From M3007 sp037445225 (GTDB taxonomy: Bacteria > Bacteroidota > Bacteroidia > Chitinophagales > Saprospiraceae): a DNA stretch of 64,000 bases. The position numbers were made by a program, and so were the translations under genes. This document shows positions 25,283 through 33,712 of this stretch, piece by piece. Position 1 is the stretch's first letter. Every line of letters starts with the position of its first letter. The notes under the pieces are model-generated. The model made no database searches. It saw only the letters and a program-made list of their open reading frames with translations, and was not told the origin of the DNA. The stretch lies in assembly GCA_037445225.1 (NCBI GenBank), contig JBBIKW010000013.1, positions 1 through 64,000 of the forward strand. The letters run 5' to 3'.

Positions 25283-25759
25283 ATGAAAGGACAACACAGA
25301 TATAATTTAACTGTTAAGTGGACAGGAAATAAAGGGCAAGGAACGATTGACTATCGTTCTTATGACCGAAGCCATACGATTTCAATTGACAACAAAGCTG
25401 ATATTTTTTGTTCGTCTGACCCAGCTTTTCGCGGGGACAAGACAAAACATAATCCCGAAGAATTATTTGTTGCATCAATTTCAACTTGCCATATGCTTTG
25501 GTATTTGCATCTATGTTCAGAAGCTGGAATTGTTGTTATTGACTACACAGACAATGCAGAGGGTGTAATGCAAGAAACCGAAGGTGGTGGCGGACATTTT
25601 ACCGAAGTAACTTTAAACCCGACTGTTATTATTAATGACAAATCTATGGTTGAGCAAGCAAACGAATTACATCACAAAGCAAATAAATTATGTTTTATAG
25701 CCAACTCTTGTAATTTTTCAATTAATCATAAACCAATTTGTAAGACTGAAAATGCTTGA
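25283..25759 (+). CDS. OsmC/Ohr family protein
   Basis: The 158 residues carry the OsmC pattern: YNLTVKWTGNKGQGTIDYRSYDRSHTI, HNPEELFVASISTCHMLWYLHLC with the first conserved Cys, and HHKANKLCFIANSC with the second. OsmC/Ohr proteins use this Cys pair to reduce organic hydroperoxides with thiols. Its end overlaps the DUF1272 gene by 8 bases, so both form one two-gene cassette between sites D and E. Confidence 0.85.
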   Translation: MKGQHRYNLTVKWTGNKGQGTIDYRSYDRSHTISIDNKADIFCSSDPAFRGDKTKHNPEELFVASISTCHMLWYLHLCSEAGIVVIDYTDNAEGVMQETEGGGGHFTEVTLNPTVIINDKSMVEQANELHHKANKLCFIANSCNFSINHKPICKTENA

Positions 25760-26042
25760 AATAAAACCAATCTGTGAAAACTGTGGAAAGTTGCTACCCA
25801 ATGACAGTAACGAGGCAATGATTTGTTCATTTGAATGCACATTTTGTAAGGACTGTGTGAATGATATTTTATTCAATGTTTGCCCTAACTGTGGTGGCGG
25901 ATTTGAAAAGCGACCAACAAGACCTATGAGATATTTAGAAAAATATCCTGTTAGTAAAAATGAATATTTAAGCCCAGTTGACAAAGATAAATTCAAACAG
26001 ACACTAGACAATTACAAAAACATTGAACCAAATAAACGATAG
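25752..26042 (+). CDS. DUF1272 zinc-ribbon protein
   Basis: The 96 residues begin MLEIKPICENCGKLLPND and continue AMICSFECTFCKDCVND-LFNVCPNCGGGFEKRPTRP. Four CxxC-like pairs, spaced as in DUF1272, suggest bound zinc. The family is short and of unknown function; this copy has a longer charged tail. Its ATG lies inside the OsmC gene, so translation is coupled. Confidence 0.85.
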   Translation: MLEIKPICENCGKLLPNDSNEAMICSFECTFCKDCVNDILFNVCPNCGGGFEKRPTRPMRYLEKYPVSKNEYLSPVDKDKFKQTLDNYKNIEPNKR

Positions 26043-26050
26043 AAAACCTA

Positions 26051-26147
26051 CCGCTAACAGCGGCTTGGCGTAATGGCGGGTGACGTGCTTCGTATCAACT
26101 TTTGTGCTAAAAATCCGCCACTACGCCAAGCCGCAAAACGTTAGCGG
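26051..26147 (+). repeat. attC-like palindrome E (short form)
   Basis: Same arms as A and D (CCGCTAACAGCGGCTTGGCG..., ...CGCCAAGCCGC and CGTTAGCGG). It has only one copy of the central GTATCAACTTTTGTGCTA piece, so it is about 97 bases instead of 135. Confidence 0.75.
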
Positions 26148-26192
26148 GCATTGTATGACGACACACAAGCATAGCGACAATTACGAAAGAAA

Positions 26193-26570
26193 ATGAAAAA
26201 AGGACTTTTACTCATATTGACAATTTTGACTACAGATTTTGTTTACAGTCAAAATTGTAGTTGTTCCGACATGTTTTTTTGGCTAAAAGAAACTATTGAA
26301 AAAAATGGCGCTGGTTTCCAATATGTTATTGAGCAGAAAGGCCGAACAGAAAATAACAAGCATTCATACAGCTACACAGAAAAAGTAAAATCAATATCAG
26401 ACAAAGACGAATGTGCCGAAACACTTTCAAACTGGTTGAAATTTTTCCGCAAAGGACACTTGTGGTTTGGTGTTAATTCTGAAAAAAACATTTCCGCCAA
26501 GAACAGCCAAATTGACAAAGAGAAAATAAAAAAGAATAAAAATACAACCCGCCCAATCTATTTTTATTGA
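26193..26570 (+). pseudogene. S41-type peptidase, N-terminal fragment
   Basis: The 125-residue frame starts with a signal peptide (MKKGLLLILTILTTDFVYSQ) followed by CSCSDMFFWLKETIEKNGAGFQYVIEQKG and DECAETLSNWLKFFRKGH. This resembles the N-terminal region of secreted Bacteroidota S41 peptidases. The catalytic domain is absent: the frame ends in lysine-rich sequence next to IS30 material. I read it as the last cassette gene, cut off by mobile DNA. The family call rests on recalled similarity and is moderate. Confidence 0.55.
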
Positions 26571-26575
26571 AGAAA

Positions 26576-26627
26576 TTGGAGGAAGAAATTTTACCTAAAC
26601 TGTCAAACCTAAAAGTTGAATCTGCAC
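26576..26627 (+). mobile_element. Inverted IS30 end fragment
   Basis: These 52 bases match the reverse complement of 20926-20977 with about five differences. They code the transposase C-terminus (EEEILPKLSNLKVESA) on the plus strand, opposite to IS30 copy 2, which begins at the very next base. They are a piece of a second, more diverged element or the product of an inversion. Confidence 0.8.
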
Positions 26628-27505
26628 CTGTTTTTTTAGGTAGGAACATCCGAATTCTTCCGTTTGTATTTTCACAAGTTCCTTTCTCCCAAGCAGAATA
26701 AGGGTGTGTAAAATAAGTGTTGACACGGAGTTGTTGAGCGATGATGTGATGAGCGGCGAACTCTTTTCCGTTATCAAACGTCATTGTTTTTAACCATCCG
26801 ATGTTGGCAAAAGGTTGCAGTGTTGTAATAAGTGTGTGGGTACAATGAGAAGCATTTTTAGAACGAAGTCGTTGAAGGAGCACATACCGAGATGCCCGTT
26901 CTACCATCACTAAAAGATAAGATTGTTTGTTTTTGCCTTCTATGAGGTCTACTTCCCAATCCCCTATCCTTACTTTCGTTTGTGCTTCATTAACTCGTTG
27001 GTCAATAAAGACCCGGTCTTTAATACACCCTCGTCGTTTTCGTATACAAGCCCGTTTTTGCCGCTTCTTACGACCTACCCGTAAATAATAAATAATCTGT
27101 ATAATCTACTCCCGTTTTCTTTTTCCTATAGATGTATTGATAAATGCATTCCGCAAAGACCACTTGCTTTTTATTTTTCTTTTCTAATTCTTTTGCAATG
27201 ATTTCAGGCGACCAACGATAGCGGGTAAGCAGTTGAATAATGGTTTTTTCCATTTCAGGGTGGTTTTCTATTTTAAGTTTTTTACGAAGCACCTTTTTTC
27301 TTTCTTCTGCTCGTTTTTGGGCTTGGGTAGCAGTATATTTGGCATAAGTAGGCGAGGCATTTCGTTTAAGTTCATTATAGATATAGATAGTTTGTCGTGA
27401 GCACCCTACTTCTTTGGCGATTTGAACTACCGGAGTGCCTTTGTCTTTAAGGAGTTGTATTTTCACCCTTTGCTCAAAAGATAAATGTGCATATTTGTGG
27501 CTCAT
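26628..27505 (-). pseudogene. IS30-family transposase, truncated and frameshifted
   Basis: The N-terminal frame (27068-27505) starts MSHKYAHLSFEQRVKIQLLKDKG and ends at the same YLLFTGRS stop as in copy 1. The second frame holds IGDWEVDLIEG, MTFDNGKEF and WEKGTCENTNGRIR, then passes the A7 run and enters foreign sequence after FLPKKTG. The C-terminal part (TDFTQL...NNRP...SPNQF) is missing, so this copy cannot make a full transposase. Confidence 0.85.
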
Positions 27506-27628
27506 AGTTATGATAGTTTTTCAGGGAAAGGTAAGGGAAAGATTTTTTTCTTTCCCCCCTTTGTTTGAAAAAAAAATGGGTGATGTTTCGTTCTAACAAA
27601 GTGTAAACATTGTAAATTGAACATACAC
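26628..27628 (-). mobile_element. IS30-family insertion sequence, copy 2 (3' truncated)
   Basis: It matches copy 1 almost base for base from the T-run to the outer end (…TTGAACATACAC). It lacks the last 165 or so bases, including one terminal repeat. A few substitutions separate the copies. The truncated transposase keeps the HTH and DDE core in the same two frames as copy 1, but here the T-run has seven bases. It forms the right border of the AT-rich island. Confidence 0.85.
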
Positions 27629-27670
27629 CGGACATCTCAGAGAGGCGATAAACCTTTCACTTTAACATTG

Positions 27671-28300
27671 ATGACCATGTCGAATAAACTAAAGTGCACC
27701 GCATTTAGAGGCAGCTACCTGCAATGGGTAGGGCCCATTTTTGGGACAGTGTTGCTGTTAGTAGTCTTAGTAATCTTTGCGGCAATGGGTTTGGTAGATC
27801 GGGTGTGGCTTATTTCGGTGGGATCTGCTTCGCTGGTTTTGCTGCTATTCTTGGTAGGCCAATGGGCCAGAAATCTTGCCGTCTATTTGGAAATAGACGG
27901 CGGCGAGCTGAAGTTTTTTGACAGCAGGGAAAAATTCCAATTTTCCATTCTCTTTCGGGACATTCTGAACGCAAGACCCAAGCCCTTCTTCTCATTTGAC
28001 CGCGCCCACGTACAGCTGGACATTCGCCTGAAGCAGGGTTCTGCCCTTACCGTTTTAATCGAGGAGGAAAGGTTACCGCAGATAGAGGCGGTGCTCAAAG
28101 AGTACGCTGTCTTCGACTCGGGCTCTCTCAAGAGAGTGCCTCTTTATATGCATTTGTTGTTTGTTCTTTTCTTGCTGCTGCTGTTGGCACTGCTCTACAT
28201 GGGTTTGGCAGCAAAAGAAGCCATAGGCTTGCGCGAGATAGCTCTGGGCGCAGTATTAGTTTCCTTCATATGGTACTATGTTTCTCTGCGCAGAAGGTGA
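27671..28300 (+). CDS. Predicted membrane protein
   Basis: From the ATG at 27671 (or 27677) the product has about 209 residues. An earlier frame start at 27617 lies inside the IS end and is rejected. Two hydrophobic segments near the N-terminus (VGPIFGTVLLLVVLVIFAAMG and WLISVGSASLVLLLFLVGQW) precede a soluble middle (about 60-150). Two more near the C-terminus follow (LLFVLFLLLLLALLYMGL and GAVLVSFIWYYV). The fold recalls PH-like membrane proteins, but no family is certain. It stands between the two caspase genes if the island is removed. Confidence 0.7.
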   Translation: MTMSNKLKCTAFRGSYLQWVGPIFGTVLLLVVLVIFAAMGLVDRVWLISVGSASLVLLLFLVGQWARNLAVYLEIDGGELKFFDSREKFQFSILFRDILNARPKPFFSFDRAHVQLDIRLKQGSALTVLIEEERLPQIEAVLKEYAVFDSGSLKRVPLYMHLLFVLFLLLLLALLYMGLAAKEAIGLREIALGAVLVSFIWYYVSLRRR

Positions 28301-28640
28301 AGGGAATAGCGATGGCTCGAAGGGCGAAGTATGCCGCATTCTCAGAGGGCTAATCTGCGCGCGTATGTGTCGGCGACCTCTGTTGTTGTGGCTGTTTGCA
28401 TTTTTGGCTTTTCCGCTCTTCTTGCAGGATGCTTGCCAGTTGGCCGGTGCCGTTCAGAGGGTCGTAGGCGCGCGAGGTGCGATAGACGCGTACCTGCAGG
28501 GGGCGGTTCTGACGGCCAAGTACCGGAACAGCCCGCACAATAGCTTTTGGAATGCCTTTCCGATGGCGGTCGTTCGGTAATTTTCTTCTGTTCGATGTGT
28601 TCCATACGCTTAAGTTTATCGCTCAAAAACGTCGCAAAAA
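28301..28640. other. 340-base gap, no certain gene
   Basis: Frames are open on both strands. The plus-strand one (28278-28580) overlaps the membrane-protein gene and has one hydrophobic segment. The minus-strand reading of 28350-28610 lacks an ATG at a sensible place but looks more protein-like (AVPVLGRQNRPLQVRVYRTS, then LNGTGQLASILQEERK). It may be the remains of a gene. Confidence 0.3.
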
Positions 28641-31600
28641 ATGAAGCCAATTTATCTCGCTGCAGCATCCGCATTCCTTCCTTTGGGCACTAGTTTTGCT
28701 CAGAAACCGACACCCTCTCCGGTACTCACTGTGCCTCATCTCGACAAGAACGGCATCCAGGAAGTATGCTTCATTAGCGGCAACCCGAAGTACCTGGTCT
28801 CTAACGGCTCGGACGACGATGTCAAATTTTGGCAGCCCGGCACCGGGCGCTTGGTGAAGAAACTGGCTTTTGCCGACTACTTTACGCCGCGTTCGCCGGT
28901 ATGGACGCCCTTGGGAAACCTACTGGCCGTGTTAGACGACCAGCGGGTGGGATGGGTCAATCCGGCGACTTTTTCGGTCAAGTACTCCGAGCGCATGCCT
29001 ACAGCCGAGCGGGCCAAAGAGTACGAATACACAGCTGCTGCGTTCAGCCCCGACGGCAAAACCCTTTACATAGGCGGCGGCACCTATGCCGAACTGTCCC
29101 TCTGGAAAGTGCCGGCTAACGGTACCCTTCTGACTAAGATGGGCGCGGTGGCCATTGAGAAACAGGAAGTGGACGCATCTGGCGTCCCCTTTCGGGAGAA
29201 CCGCGGTGCCAAGAGCATAACCATTAGCCCGGATGGGCGCACGCTCATCCTTTCTGCGGGCGTCTATGAGGCTTTTCGGGTCAACACAACAGATGGGAAA
29301 ATTTTTAGGCTCGCTCAGGCGGATGGCAACTGCCACGTGTACTCGAAGCAGGGGCGGTTGGTGGGAAGTTTGTACAGTGCGTCCGATGCTGTCAGCACCG
29401 TTTCGATCTATGAAAACGAGACGTTCCGACCGCTCGCATCGGTGCGCGTGCCTTTCAAAGTTGCGCAGCTCGCTGCCTTTCCCAAGACCAACAGAGTATT
29501 GTTGGTGGGCGAGCAACAATGGGGCATCTTGGATGCAGACAAGGGCCAAATAGAAAAACAGGGCCGATGGCCGGTGGGCGGGGTCAAAGCGGCGGTCGTA
29601 TCGCCGGACGAAAGGGTGATCGCTATCGGCGGATTTAGCGATGGAGCCAGTATCCTGCTGCTGTACGACTGGAAGGCGGAGCGCGAGGTGTTGCCAGTGG
29701 GCGTCTCTGTTTTCCAGAGCGGCTCGATCTATCCCACTCCCAATGCCTCGTGGTTTGCCATTACGCGCTATGCGGCTCCTGGGCAGGTCAAGGTCTTGCG
29801 GGTGGATCAGGGCAGCTTGTCGGTGCGCAGCCTTCCTTACTTCCAGGCGACCTACCATGCCGCCGTCTCCAACAACGGCCAGCAGGTAATGCTGTCGGGC
29901 CGCGAGCAGGCGTTTGCTTTCAACAGCGCTCCCTCGCTACAGTACGCTGTGGTGCCGCACGACGTTAAAAATTTTTGGCCCAAGGTCGTCGTGTCGCCCG
30001 ATGGCCGCTGGGCCGCTGCCCTGACCAACGACTTCGCCTGGATTTACGAGACAAGCAGCCGAAAGATGCTCAAGAAGTTAGGGATGAAAGGGCAAGCCTT
30101 TGGCGCCGACGGCCGGGAAGTGCTCGATGCTGCCTTCAGTCCAGATGGCCAGTTTATGGCGGTATCGGGGGCTGCCTTGCTCGGGCAAAATCGCTCGCTG
30201 CGGCTCCTGAACGTCCATACGGAAGAAGAACTCTGGCGAATAGGCAACGCTAACTACTCCGGGCTCAAATTCAGTCCCGATGGTCGGGAGCTCTTTGCCG
30301 TACACGCCGCCGGCTCGGAGGTGAAGGCTGTTTGGATCGACTCCAAAAGCGGTGCCGTCCTCCGATCCGTGCGCCTCGAATACCCGTTGGGCAATTGGGA
30401 TAACTATCAGATGGAAAGCGGCAGCGTAGCCAACGACTTGAGTGCCTTGTTGGTTACCCACAACCAAGAAGTCGCGCTGTACGACCTGAAGATGGGAAAG
30501 GTGCAAGGCAGATATGCGCCCAACGGGACGCTCTACAGCGCCGCCCTGTTGCCCGGCAGCCATTGCGGATTAGTGGCATACGCGTCGTTTGCTCCTGTCG
30601 ATGCCTACCAGAATGCGCTGGAGCTGTACGATTTTGACAGACAACGCCTTTTGGCGCGCATCTTCCTGTTCGACAACTCCGACGATTGGGCCGTCGTCAC
30701 ACCCGGCGGGCAATACGATGCCTCGCCTGGGGCCATGCAGCGGATGTATTACGTGCAGGGCACGACGACTATCCCTTTGGAAGCGCTCTCGGCTCAGTTC
30801 TATGTGCCGCGCTTGCTGTCGCAGCTGCTTCAAGGGCACGTGCCGCCGCCCGACGAGATCGACAAGGTCAAAAAGCCGCCAGTGGTCCGGATCCTCCCCC
30901 CGGCGGTACAGCGCAATCTGGTGATAGACAACGATGCCCTCGTGCGCCGGTACGAAGTGGTCGAGCAAAAAATCGTCCTCGTCGTAGAGGCCACTGCTGC
31001 AGACGACAGAGTGTCGGAAATTCGGCTGTTTCACAACGGCAAACAAGTGGGTGCAGATAGCCGCAACTTAGTGGTCGAAGACGACGCGCCTCCCGCCACC
31101 CAGAAGACCCGGCGCTACGAGCTGAGCTTGCAAGAAGGAGAGAACCACTTCAAGGCTATCGCGCTCAACAGCCAATCGCTCGAAAGTGCGCCCGATGAGA
31201 TCGTCGTCCACTATAAACCGGCCAACGGACAGCCCTCCACAGTGCCGGACATCCAGCTGCACCTGCTGATTATTGGGATCGACCGCTATAAAAATCCCAA
31301 GTACAACCTCAACTACGCCACTGCTGACGCCAGCGCCTTCAAGAGCGCCCTTGAAAAATCGGCTGCCGGTCTCTTTAGCAAGGTCCATGTGCACTATCTA
31401 AACGACGAACAGGCTGATCGGGAGGCGATCTTGAGCGCTCTGGATAGGGTGCGTAGCGCCAGCCGGCCGTCGGATGTGTTTGTGTTTTACTACGCCGGTC
31501 ATGGCGTCGTCGACGAGCGGAAGGAATTCTTCCTCGTCCCACACGATGTCACCCAGCTGTACGGCGCCGATGCGGTGCTCGCCCAGCGGGGGATTAGCGC

Positions 31601-32009
31601 GACAACGCTCCACCACTACGCCAGGGACATACCCGCGCAAAAACAGCTGTACCTGATAGACGCCTGTCAATCTGCTGCCGTCCTGGGTCCGAGCGCTGTG
31701 CGCGGAGCGGCTGAAGAAAAGGCCATTTCCCAGTTGGCTCGCGCTACGGGCACGCACTGGATTGCCGCCTCCGGCAGCGAGCAGTTCGCCAGCGAGTTTG
31801 CGCAGCTGGGACACGGCGTCTTTACGTATTGCTTGTTAGAGGCCCTCAGCGGCAAGGCCGACAACGGCGATAGGCGGGTTACCGTGCGGGAAGTAGATGC
31901 CTACCTGCAGGTCGCTGTGCCCGAACTGGCCGCTAAGTACAAGGGCTTGCCGCAATACCCGGCCAGCTTTGGGTTCGGCAATGATTTTCCGGTGGGAGTC
32001 ATCAAGTAG
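28641..32009 (+). CDS. Secreted WD40-like / caspase-family (C14) protein, copy 2
   Basis: The 1122 residues are paralogous to the protein at 17616. Signal peptide MKPIYLAAASAFLPLGTSFAQ; propeller-like repeats (about 35-690; FISGNPKYLVSNGSDDDVKFW, AFSPDGKTLYIGG, FSPDGQFMAVSG); an Ig-like part with RNLVIDND (758-765) and RNLVVEDD (808-815); then a C14 domain with His954 (FYYAGHGVVD) and Cys1009 (LIDACQSAA). The last 250 residues are far more alike between the paralogues than the propellers. Differing propellers on a shared protease suggest different ligands or partners with one output. Confidence 0.88.
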   Translation: MKPIYLAAASAFLPLGTSFAQKPTPSPVLTVPHLDKNGIQEVCFISGNPKYLVSNGSDDDVKFWQPGTGRLVKKLAFADYFTPRSPVWTPLGNLLAVLDDQRVGWVNPATFSVKYSERMPTAERAKEYEYTAAAFSPDGKTLYIGGGTYAELSLWKVPANGTLLTKMGAVAIEKQEVDASGVPFRENRGAKSITISPDGRTLILSAGVYEAFRVNTTDGKIFRLAQADGNCHVYSKQGRLVGSLYSASDAVSTVSIYENETFRPLASVRVPFKVAQLAAFPKTNRVLLVGEQQWGILDADKGQIEKQGRWPVGGVKAAVVSPDERVIAIGGFSDGASILLLYDWKAEREVLPVGVSVFQSGSIYPTPNASWFAITRYAAPGQVKVLRVDQGSLSVRSLPYFQATYHAAVSNNGQQVMLSGREQAFAFNSAPSLQYAVVPHDVKNFWPKVVVSPDGRWAAALTNDFAWIYETSSRKMLKKLGMKGQAFGADGREVLDAAFSPDGQFMAVSGAALLGQNRSLRLLNVHTEEELWRIGNANYSGLKFSPDGRELFAVHAAGSEVKAVWIDSKSGAVLRSVRLEYPLGNWDNYQMESGSVANDLSALLVTHNQEVALYDLKMGKVQGRYAPNGTLYSAALLPGSHCGLVAYASFAPVDAYQNALELYDFDRQRLLARIFLFDNSDDWAVVTPGGQYDASPGAMQRMYYVQGTTTIPLEALSAQFYVPRLLSQLLQGHVPPPDEIDKVKKPPVVRILPPAVQRNLVIDNDALVRRYEVVEQKIVLVVEATAADDRVSEIRLFHNGKQVGADSRNLVVEDDAPPATQKTRRYELSLQEGENHFKAIALNSQSLESAPDEIVVHYKPANGQPSTVPDIQLHLLIIGIDRYKNPKYNLNYATADASAFKSALEKSAAGLFSKVHVHYLNDEQADREAILSALDRVRSASRPSDVFVFYYAGHGVVDERKEFFLVPHDVTQLYGADAVLAQRGISATTLHHYARDIPAQKQLYLIDACQSAAVLGPSAVRGAAEEKAISQLARATGTHWIAASGSEQFASEFAQLGHGVFTYCLLEALSGKADNGDRRVTVREVDAYLQVAVPELAAKYKGLPQYPASFGFGNDFPVGVIK
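30912..30935 (+). other. RNLVIDND motif codons, caspase copy 2, first
   Basis: Codes RNLVIDND right after the propeller region (preceded by LPPAVQ). Confidence 0.75.
31062..31085 (+). other. RNLVVEDD motif codons, caspase copy 2, second
   Basis: Codes RNLVVEDD inside the Ig-like segment (after LFHNGKQVGADS and before APPATQKT), the same place as the second motif of copy 1. Confidence 0.8.
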
Positions 32010-32685
32010 CCCGCTCCGCCTCGACAACAGAGCTTAGCCGATCGGCCGACGCACGCACCTCCCAGTTAGGGCGGCCGGTCGCCATGAGGCTGCTTTTGCC
32101 TGCCGGGGTGTTCGGTGGGTGGCCCTCCGGTCCCGTGCGCGATAGCGTCGGCATCGTCGAAAAAACCGCTCGCCCTTCGAGGCTTTGTGGGGAAGAATGG
32201 CCATCCATCGGTGCAAAAGCGCTGATGGATTTCATCAAGCGGAATATCTTCGCCAAAAGGTTGCGATGATATTGCCTGCTATTGCAAAAAAGTGCCGCAT
32301 GTTAGTACATCTGCCGCTGCCGGCCCTCGCTTTGCGGGGAGGCGAGGGGAAAGGTCGGCGCATCTGCGCTGCCCAAGCGCCCGCAACCGCTGTTGCCTAC
32401 TGTCTTCGGAAGGGGGAAATAGGGAGCTCGCCCATCTTCAGAAAGCGCACGAAAAAAGCGAGCAGCTCAGTCGTGGAGGCGATACTCTGAAGATGTCTGA
32501 CGCACAGGCTGCTAAGGCTAGAGGGCGGAAAGCGCTTTGCATCCTGACACCAGTGTATGCCGAAATTCGCCACTTTCTCGCTGCGGTTAAAAAGCAAAGT
32601 TCTTGCTCCCTTTGGCGAGCCTTGCAGACTCATATGATGGGAACTCTCCCTCGCATGGGCGCCTACTACCTAGATGATAGTAAAA
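32010..32685. other. 676-base stretch without a supported gene
   Basis: The sequence stays GC-rich to about 32640 and then turns AT-rich. Short frames occur on both strands (for example 32084-32269 and 32292-32702 on the plus strand), but none has a recognisable domain or signal. The composition change just before 32686 marks the left edge of the imported DNA. Confidence 0.4.
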
Positions 32686-32952
32686 ATGATAAATTTGAAT
32701 GAAATATACCTTTACGGAATGACTCATATAAGCAATGTGCTACATATTCTTCTACACGGTATTATCCATAGAAATTCACCTTATGCGAATTCCCGTTTTA
32801 CACCCATTGGAGACCCGAGTTTGATTGCAACAAGGGAGGTAGAGATGTTGAATAATGGAAGATCATTATTAGGTGACTACGTTCCGTTTCACTTTGGTAC
32901 TCGCATGCCTATGTTGTTGTAATTCAGAATGGCTTTAACGAGTTGCCGATAG
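32686..32952 (+). pseudogene. DarT-like ADP-ribosyltransferase toxin, N-terminal fragment
   Basis: MINLNEIYLYGMTHISNVLHIL starts a DarT (DUF4433) N-terminus; HGIIHRNSPYANSRFTPIGDPSLIATRE and LGDYVPFHFGTRMPML follow. At 32917 a one-base change brings a stop. The neighbouring frame continues the family pattern (VIQNGFNE) before the similarity runs out near 32950. DarT enzymes ADP-ribosylate thymidine in single-stranded DNA and are countered by DarG. Only about 90 of some 200 residues remain, and no DarG is seen. Confidence 0.75.
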
Positions 32953-33583
32953 GTGTTGCCAAAAGCCAAACCTGCACCTGGGTCAAGACCTTACGGCCTG
33001 TTCCTGAAGCCGTGCTGGGCAAAAGTCAAGACCTGTCTTGGCGGAGCATTTCCTCCATGGAAACATTCTTAAAACGATTCCCTCGGGTGAAAAAAGTAGT
33101 GGTGAATGGAAGCGAATGCCCCCGTATCCGCCTCAAAAACAGTGACAAACAACGTAAGCGCTATTCCAGCGAAAAGAAGCGCGCACATTTAAGAACACAT
33201 GGGTGATGGACTCCAAGCGGAAAAGGGCGCTTGTGCTCACGCCTACCACACACGGGTCTGCGCATGACAACAAGGACTTCGATGACCACATCATTGCTCC
33301 TAATATACCGGACCATCTACCTATTGAGATGGACCAAGGCTACGACGGTGTACAGAATGAACACGCCAGTATCATCCTACCGTACCTAAAAACCAAGAAT
33401 GGCCAGCTGACAGAAAAGCCGAAAAAGCAGCACGGAAAGATTGCCTCGTCAAGGATACGAGGTGAACATATCATCGGACTTTGCCAGCGTTATTGCTACG
33501 TAAGCAATACCTACCGAAACCGTGGGGAAAACTTTGAAGATGCTTGTATGCTTACCTGTTGCAGATTGACCAATTTCTATTAA
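32953..33583 (+). mobile_element. IS5-like (DDE_Tnp_4) transposase remnant
   Basis: Two overlapping frames make one degraded transposase. The first (to about 33165) reads SMETFLKRFPRVKKVVVNGSECPRI...KQRKRYSSEKKRAH. After a one-base shift near 33155-33165 the second continues TFKNTWVMDSKRKRALVLTPTTHGSAHDNKDF...IEMDQGYDGVQ...SRIRGEHIIGLCQRY and NRGENFEDACMLTCCRL. This is the C-terminal pattern of HARBI1-like IS5 elements. The N-terminal helix-turn-helix and both ends are missing. It cuts off the DarT fragment. Confidence 0.75.
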
Positions 33584-33712
33584 AGAACGAGAAAACAGGC
33601 GTATTTTGAATTAAATTAAGCCAAAAACATATTTATATTCTGAAAATTTCTTATTTCAGAACAACTCTATTGTATAGGTCAGAGGAACCGAAAGTCTAAA
33701 AATCATCACGTT

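Noticed and set aside
22922..26147. CRISPR array
   Set aside because: The repeats are long palindromes hundreds of bases apart with genes between them, not short repeats with regular spacers.
28278..28580. 100-codon plus-strand frame after the membrane-protein gene
   Set aside because: It overlaps the preceding gene, and its only feature is one hydrophobic stretch; the opposite strand looks equally or more coding.
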